In this document: in pieces, positions 1 through 5,399 of the stretch
Layout of the letters: the number at the start of each line of letters is the position of its first letter
Position numbering within the stretch: position 1 is the stretch's first letter
Source: Psychrobacter sp.
GTDB taxonomy: Bacteria; Pseudomonadota; Gammaproteobacteria; Pseudomonadales; Moraxellaceae
Assembly: GCA_012270355.1 (NCBI GenBank)
Contig: JAAXIL010000099.1
Location: 4,107 to 9,505 of the forward strand
Direction of reading: 5' to 3'
DNA length: 5,399 nt
Notes under the pieces: generated by a model
Database searches by the model: none
Told to the model about the DNA's origin: nothing
The model's input: only the letters and a program-made list of their open reading frames with translations
Position numbers and translations under genes: made by a program

Positions 1-286
1 GCTGCATATCACCACCAAAAAAAATCATTGTTAAAAGATAAAAAGTTTTTTAAGGAATAACAAAAAAAAATAAATAAGTTTACTGACAAAAAAAAGTCAG
101 CATAGCTTACCATTGTCCTGCCTCAAGCCGCAACCAATAAAGTAGGCATAATCTTCTGACTTTATGTCAAATAAATAGGGAAATGTCATAAAGATAAAGG
201 TTAGATGGATAACACTCAAAGTCTAAATGAAATGTGGCGCTCATCGTTAGTTGTTTAAAATAAAAAGCAGCCATTAAAAAAGTAGG
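1..286. other. AT-rich gene-free region downstream of metW
   Basis: No reading frame here looks like a gene. The stretch is rich in A-runs, centred near positions 20, 42, 66 and 91, roughly two helical turns apart, which could give bent DNA. It holds a small hairpin (83-100). It lies beyond the metW stop codon, but I see no GC-rich stem followed by T's that would clearly terminate metW. On the minus strand a weak promoter-like pair (TTGAGG at 126-121, TATGCT at 104-99, spacer 16) points out of the window toward possible ATG codons at 29-27 and 7-5. Too little of that frame is visible to call a gene. The first 60 bases are also open in plus frame 1 up to a TAA at 58-60, so the tail of a plus-strand gene cannot be excluded. 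Confidence 0.6.
83..100. repeat. Perfect small palindrome CTGAC-A8-GTCAG
   Basis: Two perfect 5-base arms (CTGAC and GTCAG) flank a loop of eight A's on the plus strand. No T-run follows the stem on either strand, so it is not a standard terminator. It may be a protein-binding site, a weak RNA hairpin or chance in AT-rich DNA. Confidence 0.4.
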
Positions 287-895
287 TTAGGCGAGCGTCA
301 CCCGATAAATCGCCACATCTGCCAGTAAATTTGGCACTCGTTTGATGGCTTGCATGGCAATTGGCACATGGCGAATTTTAGAATCAGTCACTGCAAATCG
401 GCTCAAAATCCGAATGTTGTTGTCATGACACAATTTTTCAAAATCCTTAAATGTGCACAAATGAATATTAGGCGTGTTATACCATTCATAGGGCAGGGCA
501 TCGGACACGGGCATGAGCCCCTTAATGCCTAAATACACTCGGTTTTGCCAATGGGCAAAGTTCGGAAAGGTGATGATTGCCTGCCTACCTACCCTGAGCA
601 TATCGAGCAATAACGCATCGGGCGATTCGACCGCTTGCAGTGCCCGAGCCATCACCACGGTATCAAAACTGGCATCAGCAAAGTTCGCCAAACCTTGATT
701 TAAGTCCTGCTCGACAATGCTCAAGCCTTTGGCGATACCAGCATTGATGTTTGCCTCGTTCAGCTCAATGCCATATCCCTGCACGTCAAGGCCCTCCTGC
801 AGATAAGAGAGTAGAGAGCCATCACCACAGCCCAAATCAAGCACCCGTGATTTAGGAGTAATCCATCGCTGAGCCAATTCAAAATCAATACGCAT
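287..895 (-). CDS. metW: MetW, methionine biosynthesis methyltransferase-fold protein
   Basis: A 202-residue protein of normal length for the MetW family. It has a class I SAM-dependent methyltransferase fold: motif I VLDLGCGDGSLL at residues 18-29, an acidic residue after strand 2 (Glu44, in GIELNE), Asp64 in EQDLNQGL, and FDTVVMARALQAV at 77-89. Two family signatures follow, FPNFAHWQNR (110-119) and LPYEWYNTPNIHLCT (134-148). MetW is known as the partner of the homoserine acyltransferase MetX in cytoplasmic methionine synthesis, and the two are usually adjacent as metX-metW. Here no metX lies upstream; dsbA sits there instead, divergently. The start at 895 is the first ATG in the frame and gives the standard N-terminus, but no clear Shine-Dalgarno precedes it. 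A promoter candidate lies just upstream. Identity is firm; catalytic activity as a methyltransferase is not established by sequence. Confidence 0.93.
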   Translation of the reverse strand: MRIDFELAQRWITPKSRVLDLGCGDGSLLSYLQEGLDVQGYGIELNEANINAGIAKGLSIVEQDLNQGLANFADASFDTVVMARALQAVESPDALLLDMLRVGRQAIITFPNFAHWQNRVYLGIKGLMPVSDALPYEWYNTPNIHLCTFKDFEKLCHDNNIRILSRFAVTDSKIRHVPIAMQAIKRVPNLLADVAIYRVTLA

Positions 896-922
896 GATAG
901 GTTATTTGGGTTAAGTCATTGG

Positions 923-951
923 TTTATATAAAGGGGTATGTTGCTAGACAA
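923..951 (-). promoter_or_regulatory. Candidate sigma-70 promoter of metW
   Basis: On the minus strand, TTGTCT (951-946) and TATAAA (928-923) are separated by exactly 17 bases. The predicted RNA start near 916 gives a leader of about 20 bases before the metW ATG. No MetJ-box repeat or SAM-riboswitch structure is evident in the spacer. The existence of its own promoter agrees with metW standing alone here. Confidence 0.5.
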
Positions 952-1026
952 TTCAAAAAATGCAAGGTTGTTAACAATGATGCCACACTCAGGCAACTCC
1001 AAACTCATACAACTGAATAAGATTGG

Positions 1027-1055
1027 TTCACACCTTGTAAAGTATCGGGTATGAT
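1027..1055 (+). promoter_or_regulatory. Candidate sigma-70 promoter of dsbA
   Basis: TTCACA (1027-1032, five of six consensus bases) and TATGAT (1050-1055, five of six) are separated by 17 bases. The expected RNA start is near 1062, leaving a leader of about 60 bases. A perfect inverted repeat surrounds the -10 box, so the promoter may be under repressor control. Confidence 0.55.
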
Positions 1056-1063
1056 AGCCGATA
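1043..1063. promoter_or_regulatory. Inverted repeat TATCGG-N9-CCGATA over the dsbA -10 box
   Basis: Perfect 6-base arms at 1043-1048 and 1058-1063 flank nine bases that include the predicted -10 hexamer TATGAT (1050-1055). The right arm reaches the predicted transcription start. The position suits an operator for a dimeric regulator that would block RNA polymerase. Which regulator is unknown, and a 6+6 repeat can arise by chance. Confidence 0.4.
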
Positions 1064-1121
1064 TTGTTTTTATAAAACACCCTTTGTAAATATTGTTATA
1101 AATCAGGTTAGAGGACATTCT

Positions 1122-1751
1122 ATGAAACCCATGAGCAAAGCCTTCGCATTTACTGCTTTGATGACAGGAATGGTGGTCAGTATGCCAAGTATGGCAGCCG
1201 ACTTTGTTGAAGGCAAAGATTATAAAGAGCTAAAAAACCCAGAAACCATCTCGGGCGATAACATCATCGTACGCGAGTTTTTTTGGTATGGCTGTCCGCA
1301 TTGTAATGACCTAAACCCTTACATGAAAAAGTGGGAAAAAACCAAGCCAGCAGACGTGTTATTTTTTGAATCCCCAGCCGCATTAAATCCAGTATGGGAA
1401 GTAAATGCACGTGGTTTTTATGCTGCACAAATGATGGGCTATCAAGATCAAACACACAATAAGCTTTTTGACACCATCCATAAAGATGGCAAAAAGTTGT
1501 TTGATCAAAACTCACTGTCTAAATGGTATGCGTCGCAAGGCTTAGACCAAAAGAAATTTAATAAGCTATACAACTCATTTGCGGTCAGTACCAAAATTGA
1601 ACGTTCAAAGGCAGGAGCAAAACGTTATCAATTAACGGGCGTACCTGCGGTGGTGGTGCAGGGGAAATATGTGGTGCAAGGTGACCCCGCCAAAGTGCCA
1701 CAAGTGGTAGATTATTTAGTAAAAAAAGTGCGTGCTGATATGAAAAAGTAA
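1122..1751 (+). CDS. dsbA: DsbA, periplasmic thiol:disulfide oxidoreductase
   Basis: A 209-residue exported protein, nearly the same length as E. coli DsbA. Residues 1-25 form a signal peptide with a hydrophobic core and a PSMA-AD type cleavage site near 25/26. The thioredoxin-fold active site CPHC is at residues 58-61, preceded by VREFFWYG, and the conserved cis-proline loop TGVP is at 172-175 (Pro175). The segment between them is the family's helical insert. DsbA oxidises cysteine pairs of newly exported proteins and is reoxidised by DsbB in the inner membrane; dsbB is not in this window. The start at 1122 is supported by GAGGA at 1111-1115, six bases upstream; the later in-frame ATG at 1131 would have worse spacing. 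The gene is monocistronic by context: divergent from metW and convergent with the rhomboid gene. The neighbouring OmpA-family protein has two periplasmic cysteines that could be a substrate pair. Confidence 0.96.
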   Translation: MKPMSKAFAFTALMTGMVVSMPSMAADFVEGKDYKELKNPETISGDNIIVREFFWYGCPHCNDLNPYMKKWEKTKPADVLFFESPAALNPVWEVNARGFYAAQMMGYQDQTHNKLFDTIHKDGKKLFDQNSLSKWYASQGLDQKKFNKLYNSFAVSTKIERSKAGAKRYQLTGVPAVVVQGKYVVQGDPAKVPQVVDYLVKKVRADMKK

Positions 1752-1772
1752 GTTGGAGAAGTGATTTTTATT

Positions 1773-1798
1773 AAAAAAACGAGCAAAGTTAGTCTCGT
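1773..1798 (-). terminator. Intrinsic terminator of the rhomboid gene, possibly bidirectional
   Basis: Read on the minus strand, ACGAG (1798-1794), a 10-base loop and CTCGT (1783-1779) are followed by a T-run that overlaps the stem end (1779-1773, seven T's). It lies about 25 bases past the rhomboid stop codon. On the plus strand the same hairpin follows dsbA, but the downstream sequence is GTGTGTGTCTTT, a poorer T tract, so termination of dsbA there would be weaker. Confidence 0.55.
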
Positions 1799-1823
1799 GT
1801 GTGTGTCTTTAATTTTATAAACT

Positions 1824-2432
1824 TTAAAAACTCGGATTCATTAATTGCGTAAAGAAGTGGGGCAATGCCGCAGGGTTTAACGCAAGTACCGCCAATACGC
1901 CAAACGCTCCGCCCCATAGGTGGGCAGAATGATTAATGTTTGAATTGCCCTTTTTATTGGCATACACACTATATGCCACATATAAAATGGCAAATATAAT
2001 TGCGGGAATTGGAACGATGCCAAAAAAGTACAACATATTCCAAGGGAACACTAATATATAGGCAAATAAAACAGCTGATACGCCGCCCGATGCTCCGAGG
2101 CTGCGATAGCGTGGGTCATTTTTGTGACTGAGATAGCTTGGGATCATCGCCACCACAATGGCAATCAAATACATGGGTGTAAACCATATACCAAACAGCT
2201 TTTCGACCACCTGCCCAAATGAATAAAGCACAAACATGTTAAAGAACAGGTGCATTCCATCAGCATGGATAAACCCATGCGTTATAAAACGATGCCAGCC
2301 GCCAGCATTTACTGCAGGCGGATAAAAAATAAGTTTATCTTGTAAACCTTTGTTTTGAAATGCAATAAGGCTGATTATAACCGTGATTATCACGATAATC
2401 AGGGTTTGCATGGCAGAAACATTAAGATTCAT
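1824..2432 (-). CDS. Rhomboid-family intramembrane serine protease
   Basis: A 202-residue, very hydrophobic protein with about six membrane helices, the minimal bacterial rhomboid plan. All core motifs are intact: WHRFITHGFIHADGMHLFFN at 46-65 (the first-loop WR motif followed by the HxxxN oxyanion motif, His61 and Asn65), the GASG motif with catalytic Ser115 in helix 4, and AHLWGGAFG with catalytic His171 in helix 6. It should therefore be an active protease that cuts membrane helices in the inner membrane; substrates are unknown. It lacks the cytoplasmic N-terminal domain of E. coli GlpG, so I give no gene symbol. The start at 2432 is supported by GAGGA on the minus strand (2446-2442) nine bases upstream. 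The gene is divergent from the OmpA-family gene and shares its spacer, which holds a large inverted repeat, so the two may be co-regulated. Confidence 0.92.
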   Translation of the reverse strand: MNLNVSAMQTLIIVIITVIISLIAFQNKGLQDKLIFYPPAVNAGGWHRFITHGFIHADGMHLFFNMFVLYSFGQVVEKLFGIWFTPMYLIAIVVAMIPSYLSHKNDPRYRSLGASGGVSAVLFAYILVFPWNMLYFFGIVPIPAIIFAILYVAYSVYANKKGNSNINHSAHLWGGAFGVLAVLALNPAALPHFFTQLMNPSF

Positions 2433-2501
2433 CTCAGGCTATCCTCAAAATTGAAACGGTTTAGCTAATTGTTTGTAACATGGATTTACGCATATCTTAC
2501 C

Positions 2502-2531
2502 TTAACATAACGCAATTATGGGCGTTATCAA
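2502..2531 (+). promoter_or_regulatory. Weak candidate promoter for the OmpA-family gene
   Basis: TTAACA (2502-2507, five of six) and TATCAA (2526-2531, four of six) are spaced by 18 bases and sit inside the inverted repeat. The leader would be about 100 bases. An alternative is TTGCTA (2556-2561) with TATCAT (2577-2582), but its spacer is only 15. Neither is decisive. Confidence 0.25.
2504..2531 (-). promoter_or_regulatory. Weak candidate promoter for the rhomboid gene
   Basis: On the minus strand, TTGATA (2531-2526, five of six) and TATGTT (2509-2504, four of six) are spaced by 16 bases. Because of the inverted repeat, this site lies on top of the plus-strand candidate, each using the other's -10/-35 region. 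The leader would be about 65 bases. Confidence 0.25.
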
Positions 2532-2629
2532 GTAAGGTAAGCATAAATACGGCTTTTGCTATGGTTAAAGTTTATTTATCATGCATTTGCCATGTTGAAT
2601 TCAGTCGAACTCAATTTTTAATCCACTAC

Positions 2630-2634
2630 AGGAG
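2630..2634 (+). promoter_or_regulatory. Ribosome binding site that fixes the OmpA-family start
   Basis: AGGAG lies seven bases upstream of the ATG at 2642. The same frame is open back to an ATG at 2480, which would add 54 residues, but that ATG has no such site and its reading runs through the inverted repeat. The start at 2642 is therefore preferred. Confidence 0.85.
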
Positions 2635-2641
2635 TTTTTTT

Positions 2642-4402
2642 ATGGATATTATTGGACATTTAGCACGTACGGTTACCCCTGCCATTTTAGGTAATGACCG
2701 CACACCGCAAAAAGAAAGCTTACTTGAGCAGTTTTATGCCATTTTTGCAGGACGCTTGGCAGATCAAGACACTTATGGACGCTTCGGTGACCGTGATATC
2801 TTAGCAGACGACCACGATTTTTATAATCAAGTTTGGACGGATGACACACATCGTAACAGCTTGTCAAGCGAATTGGCTCGTGAAAACAACGTCGATGAGT
2901 CTTCTGTACACAGCATGCTAGCAGCCGCTGCTCCAATGGCATTTAATGAAATTAAAAGCCTTGCTGGTAACGTTCCTGTTCCTCAGTTTTTGCGTGATAA
3001 CTTAGATACATACCGCAATCGTATTCCTGCATGGGCTGGCACATTGGTACCTGTAGGATTGCTTGGTACTGAGCCTGCCGCAGCTCATGTTGAAGGACGC
3101 CGTATTTCTGACACTACCAGCACCGCACCTTTGGTTAAGACCGAAGAAGAAGGCGGTAGCTTTATGAAAGCCTTGCTACCTATTATTGGTTTGATAATTT
3201 TGGGTGCACTGGCGTGGGCATTGATGAAAGGCTGTCAAGACGAGCCCGAAGCGGTTGTGACTGAGCCGGTTGCCGAAGAACAAGTGGTGGCTGATGAACC
3301 TGCGGCAGTCGCTGCAGACGCTGAGCCTGCCTCTTTGATGCTATCTAGTGGGCAGAGCAATGAATTGTATGCCTGTCGTGTAAACGCTGGTGATGATGCC
3401 TTAAGTGGCAGCATTATGGATGCGATACGTGGTGTGTTTGGTGCAGAAGCGGACAAGTGTCGTGCTGATGTAGATGACTACTTTGCAGCAGATATGCCAG
3501 CAGCGGCTAACCTAGCGGCGATCTTACCGCTGGTTAAGAACACGCCAGATGCCAATATTATTATCAAAGGTGATGACATTCGTGTGAATTCGCCTAATGA
3601 TGCTGAGCTTCAGCAATTGGTGGCTGATATTCAAGCAGCGGCTCCTGACATGAATGTGGTGGCAGACGGTCCGCTTGACTTGCAAGGTGAGATCGATAAC
3701 AGCTTGTCAATGGCGGGTGCAGCATTTGACCGTCTAACTGGTGATGAGGTAGATGCTCGTGATGTGGCTCGTGCTCTTAGCCTACAGGTCATTAACTTTG
3801 AAGTTGATGAAGCAGTTATTCCTGATGTAAACAAGCCATTACTAGATCGTGCTACTAAGTTGTTAGAGAAAACACCTGATGCTCAATTGTTGATTATTGG
3901 TCATACTGATGCTCAAGCCAGTAACGCTTATAACATGGACTTATCACAACGTCGAGCTCAAGCAGTGAAAGACTATTTAATCTCGCAAGGTGTGGACGGC
4001 TCTAAGCTCTTGACTAAGGGTGCAGGCGAAACCGATCCAATCGCCAGCAATGCAACTGAACAAGGTCGTTTCCGTAACCGCCGTATTGAATTCACCGTAT
4101 ATGATGAATCAATGGGCGAAGCGGATGAAAATGGTATTATTGTTGCTCCTAATGCAGAAATCATGGACGCTGATCCAAATTTGAACCCACTTGATGCGAA
4201 CAATGATGATGTGATGCCTGATGGTGACGACACATTATTGACAGCTGATCCTGATTTGAATCCACTTGACAACAACAATGACGACGTTATGCCGGATGGT
4301 GATGATACGATTTTGAATGCGGATCCAGACATGAATCCTTTAGATGCTGACAATGATGACATCATGCCTGATCAAGATGACCCAACTAATACAGCTAATT
4401 AA
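2642..4402 (+). CDS. OmpA-family inner-membrane protein: DUF937/YidB-like, TM, BON-like, OmpA, acidic repeats
   Basis: A 586-residue protein. Residues 1-142 are a mostly helical region resembling DUF937/YidB-type domains (weak assignment). One membrane helix spans about 174-195, with basic residues (R153, R154, K166, K176) before it and an acidic Ala/Pro/Glu linker (199-231) after it. This predicts a cytoplasmic N-terminus and periplasmic C-terminus. Residues about 240-345 resemble the BON-like module found before the OmpA domain in mycobacterial OmpATb/ArfA, and contain Cys245 and Cys273. Residues about 379-487 are an OmpA C-terminal domain: GHTD at 420-423, N431, LSQRRA at 434-439, and GRFRNRRIEF at 475-484. 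Asp423 and Arg438 have the 15-residue spacing of the known diaminopimelate-binding Asp/Arg pair, so peptidoglycan binding is expected. The tail (488-586) has 31 Asp/Glu and no Lys, Arg or His, and contains three acidic repeats. There is no N-terminal signal peptide and no beta-barrel, so it is not a classical OmpA porin. Precise role unknown; envelope tethering is inferred. Confidence 0.88.
   Translation: MDIIGHLARTVTPAILGNDRTPQKESLLEQFYAIFAGRLADQDTYGRFGDRDILADDHDFYNQVWTDDTHRNSLSSELARENNVDESSVHSMLAAAAPMAFNEIKSLAGNVPVPQFLRDNLDTYRNRIPAWAGTLVPVGLLGTEPAAAHVEGRRISDTTSTAPLVKTEEEGGSFMKALLPIIGLIILGALAWALMKGCQDEPEAVVTEPVAEEQVVADEPAAVAADAEPASLMLSSGQSNELYACRVNAGDDALSGSIMDAIRGVFGAEADKCRADVDDYFAADMPAAANLAAILPLVKNTPDANIIIKGDDIRVNSPNDAELQQLVADIQAAAPDMNVVADGPLDLQGEIDNSLSMAGAAFDRLTGDEVDARDVARALSLQVINFEVDEAVIPDVNKPLLDRATKLLEKTPDAQLLIIGHTDAQASNAYNMDLSQRRAQAVKDYLISQGVDGSKLLTKGAGETDPIASNATEQGRFRNRRIEFTVYDESMGEADENGIIVAPNAEIMDADPNLNPLDANNDDVMPDGDDTLLTADPDLNPLDNNNDDVMPDGDDTILNADPDMNPLDADNDDIMPDQDDPTNTAN
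4169..4381 (+). repeat. Three tandem 75-bp in-frame repeats encoding acidic TSP3-like units
   Basis: Units at 4169-4243, 4244-4318 and 4319-4381 (the last is 21 codons) encode the pattern ADPxxNPLDxxNDDxMPDxDD. Units 1 and 2 match at 21 of 25 residues, and units 2 and 3 at 16 of 21. At DNA level units 1 and 2 differ at 18 of 75 bases, with ten codons changed synonymously, so the duplication is not recent. The Asp/Asn spacing recalls thrombospondin type 3 and other calcium-binding DxNxDD loops; calcium binding is an inference. Confidence 0.85.
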
Positions 4403-4430
4403 TTTTACGCTTACAGGTTAGGTACATTTA

Positions 4431-4461
4431 AAACCGTCCAAGTAATTTGGGCGGTTTTTTT
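4431..4461 (+). terminator. Strong rho-independent terminator of the OmpA-family gene
   Basis: AAACCGTCC (4431-4439) pairs with GGGCGGTTT (4449-4457), with one T-G wobble; two further A-T pairs can form inside, leaving a 5-base loop. The stem runs into seven T's (4455-4461). It starts 28 bases after the stop codon and separates this gene from the FUSC-family gene. Confidence 0.9.
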
Positions 4462-4604
4462 GTGAGAACAATAATTTATCGTTGGAAATAAAAGATTTTA
4501 TTGGCACATTATTCGCAAATTTTTATTCAATGTTAGCGAATTGGTCGTCATGCATTAAACTCAACTCAACTTAAATTCACTCTACTTTTTAAACATTTGA
4601 CTTT

Positions 4605-5399
4605 ATGTTTAACACTGTTGTTGCCCCCTTTGCCCGATACCATCATGCTGATGTCCTTCATGCCCTGCGGTTGGGTGTGTCCGTTGTGCTTGCCATGTTG
4701 TTTAACTATCTGACAGATATCGGACATGGTGAATGGACGATGATAACCGTCTTTATTGTATTGGGATTACTCCAATATCAAGGTGCAATATTTACCAAGG
4801 CAAAAGAACGCATTTTAGGAACGATATACGGCATTATTATTGGATTTGCTTTGCACTATTGGCATTATCACGGATTGAGCGAGCTGCCTTGGCTCTATTT
4901 TGCCATCATTGGCATAATTAGCACGGCGATAGGCTATTTCACCATTAAAAACTTGGGTTACGTTGGCTTGCTTACAGGCATAACGATGAGCATGATTATT
5001 GGCGACCCGAATGCAGGAGTGGATGAGGGGGTTATGCGGGCAGTTAATGTACTGGCAGGCACGTTGATTGTATTGTTTGCTACCATTATCATGCCGCTTA
5101 AGTCGACGCTTATGTGGCGGTTTTTGCTGGCAGATAACCTTGAGGCGTGTCGCAAAGTATACGCAGGGGTGTTTGCTCACATTGAAAAAACTCAGCCAGT
5201 GAACGAGGGGGATTGGCAGCGTACTTCTGAGTTTATTCCCGATACGTTATTGCCAGAGGATATTCCAGCAAACAGTCGACTGCGTCCGTTTGAAACCCCG
5301 CTGACAAAGCCAGTAGGGGATGAGCTTCGAGTCGCCTTGCAAGCCATTAACACGCGCTTGCTACAAGTCCGTAAACATATCGATGCCACTGTACGAGAA
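4605..5399 (+). CDS. FUSC-family inner-membrane protein (YccS/AaeB type), 5' part only
   Basis: An open frame runs from ATG 4605 to the window edge without a stop, giving 265 residues of a longer protein. About six membrane helices are packed in residues 17-165, in the order expected for the FUSC membrane module: 17-36, 44-62, 70-88, 95-114, 117-133 and 146-165. Typical features are the loop KAKERILGTIYGIIIG (65-80) and RAVNVLAG...MPLKS (145-167). After residue 166 the chain becomes soluble and helical, as in the cytoplasmic part of YccS/YhfK and AaeB relatives, which continue into a second membrane bundle. Members are linked to efflux of aromatic acids and other organic compounds; the substrate here cannot be told. 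An in-frame TAA at 4590-4592 limits the start, and 4605 is the first ATG, but no Shine-Dalgarno is visible, so translation may be weak or the start may be leadered unusually. I found no firm promoter in 4462-4604. Confidence 0.85.
   Translation, partial: MFNTVVAPFARYHHADVLHALRLGVSVVLAMLFNYLTDIGHGEWTMITVFIVLGLLQYQGAIFTKAKERILGTIYGIIIGFALHYWHYHGLSELPWLYFAIIGIISTAIGYFTIKNLGYVGLLTGITMSMIIGDPNAGVDEGVMRAVNVLAGTLIVLFATIIMPLKSTLMWRFLLADNLEACRKVYAGVFAHIEKTQPVNEGDWQRTSEFIPDTLLPEDIPANSRLRPFETPLTKPVGDELRVALQAINTRLLQVRKHIDATVRE

Larger units (their letters stand above)
2496..2541. repeat. Large interrupted inverted repeat in the rhomboid/OmpA-family spacer
   Basis: The left arm is CTTACCTTA (2496-2504) plus ATAACGC (2507-2513); the right arm is GCGTTAT (2522-2528) plus TAAGGTAAG (2533-2541). 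Thus 7 and 9 perfect base pairs are separated by an internal loop of 2 and 4 bases, around an 8-base apex (2514-2521). No T-run follows on either strand, so it is not a terminator. It is flanked by the short direct repeat GCATA (2490-2494 and 2541-2545). It lies 63 bases upstream of the rhomboid start and 100 bases upstream of the OmpA-family start. It could be an operator, a structured 5' leader, or a remnant of a small repeat element. Confidence 0.7.

Overview
The window reads as chromosomal DNA from a gammaproteobacterium with moderately low GC. Protein style (MetW, DsbA, and an inner-membrane OmpA-family protein with a long acidic tail) and AT-rich spacers suggest a Moraxellaceae-type host such as Moraxella, Faucicola or Psychrobacter. 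That assignment is inference from sequence style only. I see no insertion sequence, phage gene, CRISPR array, tRNA or rRNA.

Layout from left to right: an AT-rich, gene-free stretch with repeated A-runs and a small hairpin (1-286); metW on the minus strand (287-895); a 226-bp divergent promoter region; dsbA on the plus strand (1122-1751); a short convergent gap with a hairpin terminator; a rhomboid-family intramembrane serine protease on the minus strand (1824-2432); a second divergent region of about 209 bp with a large inverted repeat; a 586-residue multidomain OmpA-family membrane protein on the plus strand (2642-4402), ending in three 25-residue acidic repeats; a strong rho-independent terminator; and the first 265 codons of a FUSC-family membrane protein (4605 to the window edge), cut off by the end of the window.

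The genes appear to be separate transcription units rather than one operon: two divergent pairs and one convergent pair, with terminators between. Much of the content concerns the cell envelope. DsbA makes disulfides in the periplasm, the rhomboid cuts within membranes, the OmpA-family protein is predicted to tie the inner membrane to peptidoglycan, and the FUSC protein is a probable inner-membrane exporter subunit. MetW is the exception, belonging to methionine synthesis, and its usual partner metX is not beside it.

The most unusual items are the architecture of the OmpA-family protein (cytoplasmic DUF937/YidB-like region, one membrane helix, BON-like region, OmpA domain, calcium-type acidic repeats), the large inverted repeat between it and the rhomboid gene, and a perfect inverted repeat around the predicted -10 box of dsbA. 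I find no convincing evidence of a wholly new defence or mobile system here.
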